The translations under genes and the position numbers were made by a program. DNA of 64,000 nucleotides from Prorocentrum cordatum. Its lineage: Eukaryota > Sar > Dinophyceae > Prorocentrales > Prorocentraceae. Numbering within the stretch: position 1 is the stretch's first letter; the number at the start of each line of letters is the position of its first letter. The DNA is taken from positions 33,972 to 97,971 of the forward strand of contig CAUYUJ010000885.1 in NCBI GenBank assembly GCA_963575745.1, read 5' to 3'. Below, one piece after another: positions 19,600 to 29,835 of this stretch. Under the pieces are notes generated by a model. That model worked only from the letters and a program-made list of their open reading frames with translations, had not been told where the DNA came from and ran no database searches.

Positions 19600-22500
19600 A
19601 CGATCGAGGTGGTATCCAGTAATTCTGGCGCATCTTACAATTCGTTCTTCCAGAAACCTCTTACATTCCGCGTTCTCCAAACACCTCTTACATTCCTTAT
19701 TGCTCGTTTACCGTTCAAGTGACGTAAGAACCAGTACCACCTGCACGACCACTTGTCCAAAACTAAGCATCACCGCGACTTCGTCAACTACCACCTGCGG
19801 CAACGCCAACACCAGCACCACTCGCACGGCCATTTTGGCACACTGCCGCATTTTGCAAGCAGTAACACAACGACTATGTCGACCTCAAGTTCTGCCTGGC
19901 ACCGACGCGAGCGGGAACGACGAGCCACAGCACGTACACTACTAAGGGTTGCTTCAGCAAGTACTGTACTAGAGCAGTGCACCCAGCAGCAGCTCATCAT
20001 GGCACGGCAGCTGCTCGACCAACATCAAAGTGCTCAATAACCACGTAGACCGACGAACAACGCATTGTCTGACTGCCCACAGACATCCCATGCCTAAGGC
20101 AAAGGCAACGGGAGTACCGACAGCAGCACAACCACGACAGGGGACACATGCCCACTTGGCAGTCCATAAGTTTTACCGACTCAGCAGACCATGGACCAGC
20201 AGACCACAGGACTTCAAGACAATCCAGCTTGCAGTATTACAGCGAGGCCTACCAGAAGCAAACCAGAACATCACAACCCTGGGAGCAACAATGACACGCA
20301 CCGCGCCCACCTCGACCAACCATGACAAGACTCAAAAACAGAATCCGCTTACGCCTGCAGTGCGACGCGATGGCTACTTGCCGCAGCCCGTATTCGGAGC
20401 TGACCACGCTGCATACCCAACAGGAGAGAACCAAGCACTCACCAGGGCGACATTGGCATCGGCAACCAGCTGGTCGGGGCGAGCGCCCCCCGAGCCATGG
20501 CCGAGCACCTCCGTTCCTTCATGTGGCGCTTTGTTCGCAGACGAATGTTGTAGTGCCTGATTTTCTTGGCGGGGTGCGAGTTGCCTGGCCCGCAGATTAT
20601 GATGCGCATTTTTGATGGATCTTTTGGCTGCGCTATTGGACTTGCTATCGTGGCGCCCAGGGGCCTCGCTGCATGTGCGCCGCGCGGGTTCCCGTGGAAT
20701 CGTGCTGAGAGGTGCCCTCGCGCGACGACAAGGGCCGCGCATCGGTCCGCGCGTGTTCGAGCAAAGAAGCTCGTGCAGCTTGCCTTTTGCTAGGCAGTGG
20801 CAGCCATGCCACTCAAAACAGGAGCAAGCACATGGCAAACGTGTCGTCTGCTCCGTGACCAATAGCAGCAACGCTGTAGGCACTGGCTCGGAGCCTCTTT
20901 CAGTGACCAGCTGACCCGGCAGACTCGCTGCGCCCCTCTGACCCGGCAGACTCGCTTCGCCCGCCGTGGGCCAGAGGCAGGGCGCTCCGACGCGTCACGC
21001 TGCCCACAGCTCACGAGCAGCCTCCATACGCCGACGCACACGCGACTGCCCACTGCATCACACGACTGGTGCAGTCCAAAGACCCGGAGAGCGACGCAGT
21101 CTGCGCGTGAAACGCTTAGGGGGGGCGCTGGCGAGAGCGCTGACAAGCGCGCAGGGGGAGCAGGCAAGCTTGGACAAACGCTAGTGGGAGACGCCTGCCA
21201 GGGCGCTGGAAAGCGTGCCTGGGGAGCTCGCGAGCTTCTAGAAGCATGCTGCCAAGGAGCTTCGAAGGAGCTTCGAAGGACTTTCTGGAGAGCTTCGGGG
21301 CACGCGTATTGGGAACGAGTAGGAAAACGCTGGCCTGAACACGCTGCAAGTTCAAGCAAGGCGCTGCGAGGATGCCTGCCCAGGAGCCTTGGAGAGGAGC
21401 TGGCGTAGCCCTGCTTGCCGTCTTCTATTATGAAGCCCTCTTTCTTAGTTCTCCAAGGAGCTATCCGGGAACAGCTCAGACAATGGAAAGGCGCAGTAAG
21501 ACAGCCCCCCCCACCACACAAACACACGCACGCACACGCACACGCACACGCACACACGCACCCACACAGCCCACCCACCGACGCAACCCAGACTGCCACC
21601 GACTCAATTCGAGCTTGTTGCACCAATTTCAGCCAATTTGAAATTACCACCCACGATGCGGTCAGTCGAGTTCACGACCATCTCAATCATCTGCCCACAG
21701 CACCTTGCAATCCCAGTCATACCATTGACGCACGCGGTCAGATCAACGATTGCATTGCAAATGCCGCACCCTATGGGCGACGCCTTCACCGACAAGACCC
21801 AACGTGCTCAGAGGCCTGAAGTCAGACATCGGCGAGGGTCACATCTACTACCGCGGCACGCAGTGCGTATTACATGAGCCACGCGAAGCAGAGCAGGTAG
21901 ATTACAAACGCCCGGACATGACTCGCAGGCGCTGCGCGGCCCCCTCAACAGCATTTGGCCGCATACTTCCATGCACCGACTTCCGACCACGGCGACGCAA
22001 CCCAGGCGTCACTCAGCACCCAAGGCAGCCACCGCAAACTATGCCAGTTCCTCAGCCCAAAGTGCCCGTGCCAGCGCCCGCGTCAGATGGCCACGGGACG
22101 CATACCTACTCAGCTTGACGTCGCCGCCATCACCCCATACCTGTATCTCACCTTACCTGAACCGGGGGGCTGGCAGGGAGATTTAATAGAGGGGAGTGGT
22201 GCGGCACTGCTGACGTCATAGCTTGCATCCTCCATTGGGCCGGTTTCTGTGCATGTGCTTTCCCCATGCCCTGCGGGCCCCGTGCCACCAGTAACTTTAC
22301 GTCGCGCCGTCGCGAGCCAAACACATCCAGCAGCTACTCGGCTACGCTTGCTCGCGCATCTGCGCGCTACCTACAGCCATTTCACTTGTCATATCGTCCC
22401 ATTACCCGTTTTACCTCTTGCCTTTCTCAGTCTCCCCAGAGGCCATCGGTTTGGTGCGGCACGATGCCTGCTTACCAAAGCCTGCACACATTTTGTCCCC

Positions 22501-24130
22501 TCTCACTTTCTATTGCCAGTGGCTTACTTTGCTTTCATGGGAAGTGGCATGGGGTAGTCGTGGTAGGGTTGTGAAGGGCCGTAGGGTTCACGAGCTGGCA
22601 CTGGCACCATCAGTTCCGCCAGAGCGTAGAGGCCAGGGTGCATCGCCCGCTCCGCGCCTTTGTTTGCTCTTAAGCCAGGGTGTTTCGTCCGTTATTAATA
22701 GCAACCCTACACAGCCACTGCCACTTCGTGTCGTGTTCCTCCACCTCACGTCTGCGCACTCTCTCTGCTCGCTGCGCCGTGTACGTCGATCGTGTTTTTT
22801 TTCTATTTGTCCAAGTATCTGTCCTACAGCAGCACCCATTTGAGACGTGGTCACACGGGGCCACGGTTGCGCATTTTCCGTGGATGCGGGATGGGGGGGG
22901 TGATCGATGGGGGCTGGCTTTTGGAACAGGACATTCTATCCAGACGCAAACCAGCCCACAAAGGCCAGCGCTGACCAGCAGCATCTGTCCATGCAACGGC
23001 CATTGGACTAACAGCTTACCATCTCAACGGGGGGGGGTGGCGTGGACGAGGCATGGGCGGGTCATTTGCGGGGGGGGGCAGCCGGCACTGTCTATGCCAG
23101 ACCAAGACAGCAGATCCCAACCAGGCCAGTTTGCATTTGCAGAACCAGCCTTCTACATCTGTATCATTACTTGCAGCTTGCCAACCCTGATGACAACTCA
23201 ACTAGGTCAGCCTGCAGTGGCAGTGCTAGCCTACGGCCGACCGACGGCAGCATCGAACTCCTATTTACTTGATAGCTCTATGACGTGCGCCGTGTCTTGC
23301 TTCCTGCAGGTCAAACGCACTAGGTCAGCCTGCACCTGCAGCGCCACTTAGTAGTAGCAACGCCTTGTCCAATACCGCCGATTTCTTTGCAGCATTCTAC
23401 TTGGGGTGGGGGGTCGGAGTATGGTGGTAGAGGTTTCTGCTGCCACGCGCTTACCAGTTTGATCCCGTCAGTCCCCACAGCAAAATCCCAGCTGTAGAAA
23501 GCTTATCGTGCCCATTTTGGCAAGTCGGCAGGGGAGAGGCTCACATTACAAGGCCCTTCCCACCGTGGCCTACCGACAACTTGAGACCCTATCTGGTATT
23601 GTTGCACAGCCAACTTCAAGCACTGATTTCTTCAGCCCGTTGTGTCACAGCCTGCAGTTCTCGGGCCCGCCAGTATAGCTCGTGCCAGCTCATACGCACA
23701 GCTTATGTTTTTTGATACCGTACCTTACCTTGGGAAGTAGCGGTGGTCGGCCTGACATCGGATGATGGACGGGTATTGCCAGAAGTGGCAACACCCTCTG
23801 TAGTTTCTTTGGGGAGAATAGGACACGACCTCCCCCAGTTATTGCATCAGTGGTGCCGCCTGCAAGTGTAGCTAGACTCCGACTCATTGGACGTATTCCT
23901 CTAGTTCAGGTGCATAGTATCTTGTACGGTTGTACCTCCTTCCTACATTACACTGCCGCGCATTTGGTTATTCCTGCTCTGTCTGGCCTGTAATGTTTTA
24001 TATTCGTTTCAGGTCTATGTGCGCCACTCTATCTTCACATGTCTGCGGCAAACATTGATTTGCTCACTTTGCCTGAGTCGGCCATCCAGTATTCATACCC
24101 GAATAACGCTACAGCCTCAGCAGCTGACGT
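19600..24130. other. Compositionally distinct, lower-GC region with broken protein-like frames
   Basis: This 4.5-kb block is visibly richer in A/T and in CAC/CAG/CAA words than its flanks, and nearly free of trinucleotide tracts apart from (CA)n at 21515-21560. Protein-like runs recur but are broken by stops and shifts. Examples are MSAANIDLLTLPESAIQYSY (24040-24099, +), RIPLVQVHSILYGCTSFLHY (about 23890-23950) and the recurring phrase LGQPA (about 23207 and 23325). No reverse transcriptase, integrase or other domain is recognised. It may be a decayed foreign or mobile coding segment, but that is inference. Confidence 0.45.
20905..20965 (+). repeat. Short direct repeat CTGACCCGGCAGACTCGCT
   Basis: Two 19-bp copies about 28 bp apart, each followed by (T/G)CGCCC. 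Confidence 0.8.
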
Positions 24131-24164
24131 CGGTCTGACTTAAAATGAGGAGGCGAAGGTGGAA

Positions 24165-24320
24165 TGAGTATGATGAGTAGGGAGGAGAAGGGAGGAGAAG
24201 GGAGGAGAGGGGAGGAGAAGGAGGAGGAGGAGGAGGAGGAGGGGGAGGAGGAGGAGGAGGAGGAGGAGGAGGAGGAGAAGAAGGAGGAGGAGGAGGGGTG
24301 GAGGAGGAGATGGAGGACAA
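24165..24320. repeat. (GGA)n polypurine tract
   Basis: GGAGAAGGGAGG units pass into pure GGA. Explains the poly-Glu and poly-Ser/Pro frames here. Confidence 0.95.
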
Positions 24321-24469
24321 GGAGGATGATGAGGAGGGCGGGAGGAGGAGGATTTGGAGGAGGACGACGTGGAGGGCAGAACGGATCTGCAGCTAGTTCC
24401 GGTCAATGGGCGGGCTGGACCAGAAGGCTGCCGCAGGCCACCGAAGGCCGCCGACGGTTGCCGAAGGCG

Positions 24470-24655
24470 TCGACTGCTGTCAGCGCGCCCTCCGCGCGCG
24501 ACCGAGGAGCGCGCGGTGAGGCTGAACGAGGCCCTGCAGGACACCGCCGCGCGCCACCCGTGCGACCGCGGGGTGGGACCCCCTGGATGGCTGCGCGGCG
24601 GGTTCGAGAGGCTCGAGGCTCGAGGCTGCGAGGATCGAAAGGTCGAGACTTAGAG
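24470..24655 (+). other. Coding-like fragment, family unknown
   Basis: One frame reads RATEERAVRLNEALQDTAAR, then HPCDRGVGPPGWLRGGFERL, with strongly GC-ended codons and amphipathic helix character, before degenerating into a TCGAGG-rich tail and a stop at 24653. It resembles an exon or a captured gene fragment. No start, domain or partner exon is identified. Confidence 0.35.
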
Positions 24656-24704
24656 GCCTCGAGGCTTCGAGGATCGAGGAGTTTCCTGGAAAGGGCTTGG
24701 GCCC

Positions 24705-24707
<3 letters not shown>

Positions 24708-24769
<62 letters not shown>

Positions 24770-24815
24770 TTTTTTTTGTTTTTTTTGTTCTTATATATAT
24801 ATATATATGTGTGTG
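24708..24815 (-). repeat. ~60-nt homopolymer T followed by a TA/TG microsatellite
   Basis: An uninterrupted T run of about 60 nt is followed by TTTTTTTG units and ATATATGTGTGT. On the minus strand this is a long A tail, such as a retroposed transcript would leave, with the body to the right. No retroelement body is recognised. Confidence 0.8.
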
Positions 24816-25010
24816 TTCCACTGTCCCCGGTGGCATGTTCGAAGAAGACCAGCGAGTTTCCGCCCTTGTCTATTCTGCATCATTGTTCATTCCAAATATC
24901 GAGCCGTTCCATGCCAACCGAGGTGGTGTCGCATCCGCATCCACCCTTGTGAGTTAACACCATGTGGTGCGCACGCGTTGACATAACCATCATTTGTTTG
25001 TCATGATTCC

Positions 25011-25048
25011 TCAGTACCCCTTTTGGCTCAAGGTCATTGTGGCTCAGG
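25011..25048 (+). other. Relict dinoflagellate spliced leader, tandem
   Basis: 25011-25032 matches the 22-nt dinoflagellate spliced leader at 19 positions, including the whole 3' part TTTTGGCTCAAG. Two bases later, 25035-25048 (CATTGTGGCTCAGG) matches the same 3' part again at 12 of 14. Tandem relict leaders are known from dinoflagellate genes that re-entered the genome as processed mRNA. The sequence downstream belongs to a repeat family (25130-25270). Confidence 0.75.
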
Positions 25049-25129
25049 CTCAACGAAGAAACGAAGGAACCCCGCGAAGTTTACGGATCGACAGAGGCTG
25101 TGCCCCAGGACGTTTTATTTACGTTTTTC

Positions 25130-25275
25130 GACCGCGCGTGTCAAGTGCGGGGAACTCAAGAAAGCAAAGGTACCGCTGCTCGCTGGACCGCTCCCTGGGG
25201 GGCGTTCTGATCAGGATTTCGAGGGGAATCCAGCCGTGGCGACGGGGGTCTCCCAGGAGGCCCCGAGAAGCAAAC
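25130..25275 (+). repeat. Dispersed repeat R4, copy 1
   Basis: In reverse complement it matches 48625-48780: GGGCCTCCTGGGAG, GTCGCCACGGCTGGAT, and (A/C)TC(C/T)TG(A/G)TCAGAACGC. The translated frame RSDQ-F--(N/D)PAVA---SQEA is shared by both copies. It lies about 80 bp downstream of the relict spliced leader. Confidence 0.65.
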
Positions 25276-25334
25276 ACGAAGCATCTGGAACTGCACCCTG
25301 GCTCCGGAGCCGCCGCACTTTGGGCGATTTCGCA

Positions 25335-25515
25335 AGTAGGGCGTAAATTCCCGTCCTGTTTTTCGAGCCCCTTTGATGCCGATTTCCGCCCTACTTTGCC
25401 GTGACTGTTTCCGCCAGACCTCTGCGGATATATCCGCGCTCTTTTCTCAGAGGCGGAAGTTCCCGCCCTGCTGTGTCGCATGTTTTGGGATGCTTTTCGG
25501 AGACAGTTTCAGGTC
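25335..25515. repeat. Tandem duplication, ~115-bp units
   Basis: GGGCGTAAATTCCCGTCCTG (25339) recurs as GGCGGAAGTTCCCGCCCTG (25451), each followed by TGTTTT or TGTGTC and GATGC. Two diverged copies. Confidence 0.5.
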
Positions 25516-25549
25516 GGAGCGTCAACTCAAATACAGTCAAGGCTCTGAG

Positions 25550-25695
25550 CTAAGGACCGCTTTGGTCTCAGGAGTGGCTCGGATTTTCGGGCCTCTCCTC
25601 AGATTCGTGTCGTGGAACCTGTTTGTGGCCTAGGCTCGCCGTGGGCAGAAAAGCCCCTTCGTTCCTTTTTCTGCGTTCCTTATGGTAGCACGTTG
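25550..25695 (+). repeat. Dispersed repeat R5, copy 1
   Basis: GGACCGCTTTGG, CTCAGGAGTGGCTCGG, TTTTCGGGCCT, GTGGAACCTG, CAGAAAAGCCCCTTCGTTCC and GCGTTCCTTA are shared in order with 41284-41430 and 50119-50262. Confidence 0.75.
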
Positions 25696-25719
25696 ACTTT
25701 ACGGTGTACGGTGGGTTCG

Positions 25720-25865
25720 GCTCGCGTCGACTGGCGGCGACCACGCCGCCGGCGTTCACCTCTGAACGCCGTCGGCGACCCAGAATCTGTCGGAGTTGAA
25801 TGATCTGACGTTTCGGAGACGGCCGATCGTTCAAGGTTGAACGCTCCCCGTGGTGTCAGAATCGG
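25720..25865. repeat. GTCGAC/GGCGGCGAC family member
   Basis: GCGTCGACTGGCGGCGACC, GGCGTTCACCTCTGAACGCC (a short palindrome) and GTTCAAGGTTGAACGC relate it to 28927-29277 and 14400-14535. Confidence 0.55.
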
Positions 25866-25884
25866 CGGCGAGCGAGGGGGGAAG

Positions 25885-26040
25885 TGAGAAGGAGAAGGCC
25901 TTCTCAGAAGGCGGCGGGACTTCTCAGAAGCCCTCGCGCCTTCTGAGAAGTTGTTGTTTGTCTTCGGGGAAGGCTTAGAAATCTTCTCAGATGGCCGGGG
26001 GACTTCCGAGCCTTCCGAGAAGGCTTTCTCCTTCTCCCTT
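25885..26040. repeat. Cluster of CTTCTCAGAAG palindromes
   Basis: CTTCTCAGAAG occurs at about 25901 and 25920; CTTCTGAGAAG and CTTCTCAGATGG follow, with CCGAGAAGG at the end. Neighbouring copies can pair into small hairpins. Confidence 0.7.
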
Positions 26041-26094
26041 CCCATCCGCGCTCGCCGCCGACAGAAGCCAACGCCGAAGCCGGTGCAGTGGAGG

Positions 26095-26255
26095 CCCATG
26101 CCAAGAAACACCCTGCTTGCCTCCAGGGTGCACTGGATTTTTTGGGGTTTCGATGGTTCTGCTACGGAAAGCGCGACGTTCCCACACACAAAGAATCCAT
26201 GGAGGTCCTGGCGTCTCAGGGTTGGGTCTCTTGTGGAAGCTTCCCCTGCGGAAGG
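26095..26255 (+). repeat. Dispersed repeat R6, copy 1
   Basis: CACCCTGCTTGCCTCCAGGG is followed by GTTTCGATGG(T)TC and ATGGAGGTCCTGG. The reverse complement of 34830-34980 carries the same series. Confidence 0.7.
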
Positions 26256-26434
26256 GCCCCCTACTGTACGACGCGGACCTGCCATGCAGTCAGGGCGCTG
26301 ACAGTGAGGACCGCTTTGGGTTCGCAAGGGGCTCGCTGCTCCTTCGGTCCTTCCGGAGCCGTTCCTCGAGCCCTCCTCGCGCACCCAGGCGTTTTTGTTG
26401 GCGCGCAAAAAGGGCTCCCTTCCGCAGCGTTACG

Positions 26435-26598
26435 TCGGGCATGTCCATCTACAGGCGAGATAATCAAGAGCATTATAACATAGAACATCGTCTGGAGATG
26501 TTTTTTGTGTACAAAACAGCATGCTTGGTTTTTGTTTGAATATGTCTGACTATTTGTTATTTTTCTCCCAGAATCGGCCTGTTGGAGGACAGGCCCGA
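26435..26598. mobile_element. TCGGGCATGTCC-ended MITE, copy 1
   Basis: The left end TCGGGCATGTCCATCTACAG and the right end CTGTTGGAGGACAGGCCCGA are inverted relatives; element length is 164 bp. The core is AT-rich. CCTAACCTT follows the right end, as it does in copy 2. Confidence 0.75.
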
Positions 26599-26599
26599 C

Positions 26600-26850
26600 C
26601 TAACCTTAGTGTTCCTGAGTTCAACAGCCCTGCTGTACAGCGGCGGGGGTGGGGAAGCGTTGCTGCAAACCCGTCGCTCCCGCCTGTGCGAAACCTTGCA
26701 GCAACGCTGCTCCTCCTCCGTAGTCATTTGCTTCAGAGGTCCCACAGAGGGCCGTGCTAGCAGCATACCGCGAACTGTGCACCAGCGTTGAGTCTAGTAA
26801 AAAAAAAAGTTGTCAGTCAGGGTGCCCTGGTAGGTCGGCTTGGACCCTTG
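26600..26850. other. Unassigned
   Basis: Nothing recognised except a 9-nt A run near 26801. Confidence 0.4.
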
Positions 26851-26970
26851 CCTTCGGTCATCTTCGGTCCATCTTCAACCGCTTTCGGTGGCCAGCCCCG
26901 CTCGAAGAGCCTCGGCATGAGCGCCCAAGGCCTTTGCATCCTTACCGCGCATCCTCATTATTATAGGGTG
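26850..26970 (+). repeat. Dispersed repeat R7, copy 1
   Basis: ACCGCTTTCGGTGGCCAG, CCCCGCTCGAAGAGCCTCG and ATCCTTACCGCGCATCCTCA are shared with 38340-38460. Confidence 0.85.
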
Positions 26971-26993
26971 CCCTGGAATCGGGCGACGAAATC

Positions 26994-27715
26994 TATACAT
27001 ACCTATACGACCACCCTTCGGGTGGTAAGGAGGTTCGAGGGGGGCAGGGAAAACCCACGGACAATAACTGCGATGACTGTGATGGCGATGAGATGGAGCC
27101 ATCGGTCGTACGAATTTCATAATCGGTCTCGCCATCGCTCTCACTATCGCTTTCGATATCGGTCGCACCATCGATCTAACTTTCGATCTCACTATCGATC
27201 TCAATGTGGATCTCATAAGAGATCTCACTATCGACCTCACAAGATCTCTCACGAGACAACATCAGGACACCACGATGGGGCACCCCCAGCCACGGCGGGG
27301 CACTCCCAGCCAAAGATATCTTGTGATCGATCTCACTGTCGATCTCAACATCTATATTTCGATCTCACTGTCACGATCGATCATAAAATCGATCTCACTT
27401 TCGATCTCACTGTCGATCTCACAAGTGATCTCACGAGCTACCATCGAGACACCACGGCGGGACACCCCGCGCCACCGACGGGACACCGATGGGACGCCGA
27501 CGCGCCACCGACGGGACACCCCCCCGGCCACCGCGCGCCGGGGAGGGGAGGGGCGGACAACTGGCTCCGCAGCCCCCAGCCTCGGCGGCATCTTTGCTCT
27601 CGCGCGCCCGCGCGGCTTCGCCTCGCCCGCACGCACGGCACGGCCACTCAACGGAAGCCGAGTTCCCGGCGGGGGGCTCTCCGCTCCGCTGCGATTTCAC
27701 CTGCCCGGCCTCCGA
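26994..27715. mobile_element. Composite repeat element, short copy
   Basis: The left end CTATACGACCACCCTTCGGG (with a CCACCC-TTCG-GGTGG hairpin) also begins the element at 53576. A 12-bp TATCGATCTCAC array (27110-27435) follows, then GGGACACC-type words (27460-27550). The right segment has CGGCTTCGCCTCGCCCGCAC and GCACGGCAC, again shared with 55085-55222. Both copies therefore have the same ends and order of modules. Confidence 0.8.
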
Positions 27716-27719
27716 TCCA

Positions 27720-28095
27720 CAGCTGCCTGGCTGGGCCCTTCCAGGGGCCAGGAGCTGTGTAATTATACGCCCTCCTGCCCAGGCCCAAGCCAGGAGGGCG
27801 TGGCCTGTCCACCCCTGCGGGGTTCAGCAGGCGCCTGGCCAGGGAGCAGCGGCTCTGTGCAGATTTCGTCGCCCTCTGGCACGGCAGGCTCGCGTCGTGT
27901 CGACCAGCGGCGACCCCGCCGCCGACGCTCAGCGTGGCGCGCCGCCAGTGGCCCAGAGCCGGCCAAGACGGCGGCGGCATTGGATCAGGAACGCCTCCCC
28001 GGGGCCCAGACCCTGGCGCGCATTCCTTTCTTGCTTCAGGGCGAGGTGGGCGGCCCGCGTTTGGCCACCCATCGGTCGCGAGCCTATCATCTCAT
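27720..28095. other. GC-rich unassigned, with a short inverted repeat
   Basis: CGCCCTCCTG and CAGGAGGGCG (27768-27801) form a hairpin resembling the centre of the foldback at 29041-29182. GTCGTGTCGACCAGCGGCGA at 27895 is another trace of the GTCGAC family. Confidence 0.45.
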
Positions 28096-28099
28096 CAGA

Positions 28100-28285
<186 letters not shown>

Positions 28286-28299
28286 TCTCGAGCCTCCAC

Positions 28300-28587
28300 C
28301 GCACGGAACGACACTGGCCGTCGGAGGTCCGCCGCTCCCTCGAGGCCGCACGCTCCCCGCCGCGGTTGGGCGCCAGCGCTGGGGCCGCCGCGGCGCGCAC
28401 CCGCCGCAGGTCGCCGCCGGGCCCGGCGCGGCGGGGGGGCCGAGGGCGCGGGGCCGCCCCCGCGCGCCCGCGGCCCCGGCGCGCAGGAGCGCACCCGGCG
28501 CGCGGAGGCGGCGGAGCAGAGGGCCGCCGCGCTGGAGCGGGAGCTGGCGGCGGCGCGGCGACGAGGCGCGCGGCCCTCGCCATCAAG
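28300..28587 (+). other. Very GC-rich coding-like fragment
   Basis: One frame ends RAEAAEQRAAALERELAAAR, a heptad-like coiled-coil pattern. The stretch is extremely GC-rich and is cut by the MITE at 28588. No start, stop or family is identified, and base composition alone could produce such a peptide. Confidence 0.25.
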
Positions 28588-28716
28588 TCGGGCATGTCCC
28601 GCTGCGGGAGGAAGGCGTTCAGGAGTCGGTTTTTCGTGCTCCTCTGACCACGCTTTTTTTGTTTGGGCTGCTTTTCAGTTTTCTTCGAAAGCCCGCCTGT
28701 AGGAGGACAAGCCCGA
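28588..28716. mobile_element. TCGGGCATGTCC-ended MITE, copy 2
   Basis: Starts TCGGGCATGTCCCGCTGCGG and ends CGCCTGTAGGAGGACAAGCC+CGA; 129 bp. Followed by CCTAACCTT as in copy 1. Confidence 0.75.
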
Positions 28717-28750
28717 CCTAACCTTGCCAGCTCGTCGGAAGAGGAAAAGG

Positions 28751-28917
28751 TTCAGGAGGGGGAAAAAACACACAGACACAATTCGTCGTCCAGAAGATAT
28801 GGAAAGTATAAGAAGTGTAGGGGAAGACACAAATCCCCAACACATGGGAAACTATGGGGTATCCTGCCATTCGTGCCTATTTATTTGTGCCCCTGGGCCC
28901 CTGGGCCCCTTCAAAGG
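28751..28917 (+). repeat. Dispersed repeat R8, copy 1
   Basis: TTCAGGAGGGGGAAAAAAC, CACAGACACAATTCGTCG, GGGGAAGACA, TATGGGGTATCCTG and TTTATTTGTGCCCCTGGG match 34030-34198 and 47600-47765 in order. Confidence 0.8.
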
Positions 28918-28926
28918 TACGGTGGC

Positions 28927-29277
28927 TTCGCGTCGTGTCGACCGGCGGCGACCCCAGCGCGGGCGTTCAAGGTTGAACGCCGCCCGTGGCCCAGAATCGG
29001 CCTGTCGTGGAACGATCTGGCGTTCATTCCGACGAAGGCATCTATACACCACCACCGTGCCAGGCCAGGGCCGTTCTGGGTCCCGGGATGGTGTATAGAC
29101 CCTCTTGGCCTCGGCCAGGAGGGCGTATACACCATCCTGGGGCCCAGGATGGCCCTGCCTTGGCACGGTGGTGGTATATAGAGGCCTTCTGCGAATCCAT
29201 GGAACATTCGATCGTCCAAGTGTGAACGATCCCCGCGGTGTCAGGAACCAACGCCGGGGTCGACGCGACGCGACGCC
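28927..29277. mobile_element. 351-bp foldback element with a 142-nt hairpin core
   Basis: The core 29041-29182 is a near-perfect palindrome: TCTATACACCACCACCGTGC at the left and GCACGGTGGTGGTATATAGA at the right, centred near 29112 (GGCCTCGGCC). Pairing continues outward through GAAGGC / GCCTTC and GATC(T/G) to GCGTCGTGTCGACC at the left and GGTCGACGCGACGCG at the right. Confidence 0.8.
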
Positions 29278-29289
29278 GACACCCGACAC

Positions 29290-29760
29290 GACGAGGCGCG
29301 GGCCTCCTCTGCAGCTGCAGGGCCCGCGCCCTCTCGGGAGCAGCCTCCTCCTATAGGAAGCTCTCCCCCCTCCCTCCACTTCCTTCGGCGCGCCGCCGAC
29401 AGGGGCATCCGTACAGTGAAAGCCTTGAGTCGGGACACTTACTCTTCAGAAGGGGCTCGGTCGTGCTTTGCCTGCGTTCCGCTGCCTGTTCGGCGGCGAG
29501 CCCCCCCGGTGTTCCTCACGATTTTGGACGCGCGGGTTCGTGTTTTCGGTCGGGGCGGACGGTCTAAGGAACGGGCCTCGCCTCCGAGGCTGCTCGACGC
29601 CCTGCTCCGGCGGAGGCCGCCGCGGGGCGGGGCGGGCCGGCTCCGCCGCCGGAGGCCCACGAGGGGGAGAGGGCGGGCGGAGGCCGGCGGGAGCAGGCGG
29701 CTCGCTCGGGTCGTTGTTACCGGGCCCGCCGCAAGGCATCCGAGTGATATGTCAAGGTTG
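29290..29760. other. GC-rich unassigned with a small hairpin
   Basis: GGCGCGGGCC and GGGCCCGCGCC (29300-29334) form a stem. The remainder has open frames on both strands without recognisable motifs. Confidence 0.4.
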
Positions 29761-29764
29761 TATC

Positions 29765-29835
29765 AACTCATCTCTCTCTCTCTATATATATACATATAAG
29801 AGTAGGAACATATAGAATAGAAAGATAAAAGTAGA
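29765..29835. repeat. (TC)n-(TA)n microsatellite
   Basis: CTCTCTCTCTATATATATAC, then an A-rich stretch. Confidence 0.85.
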
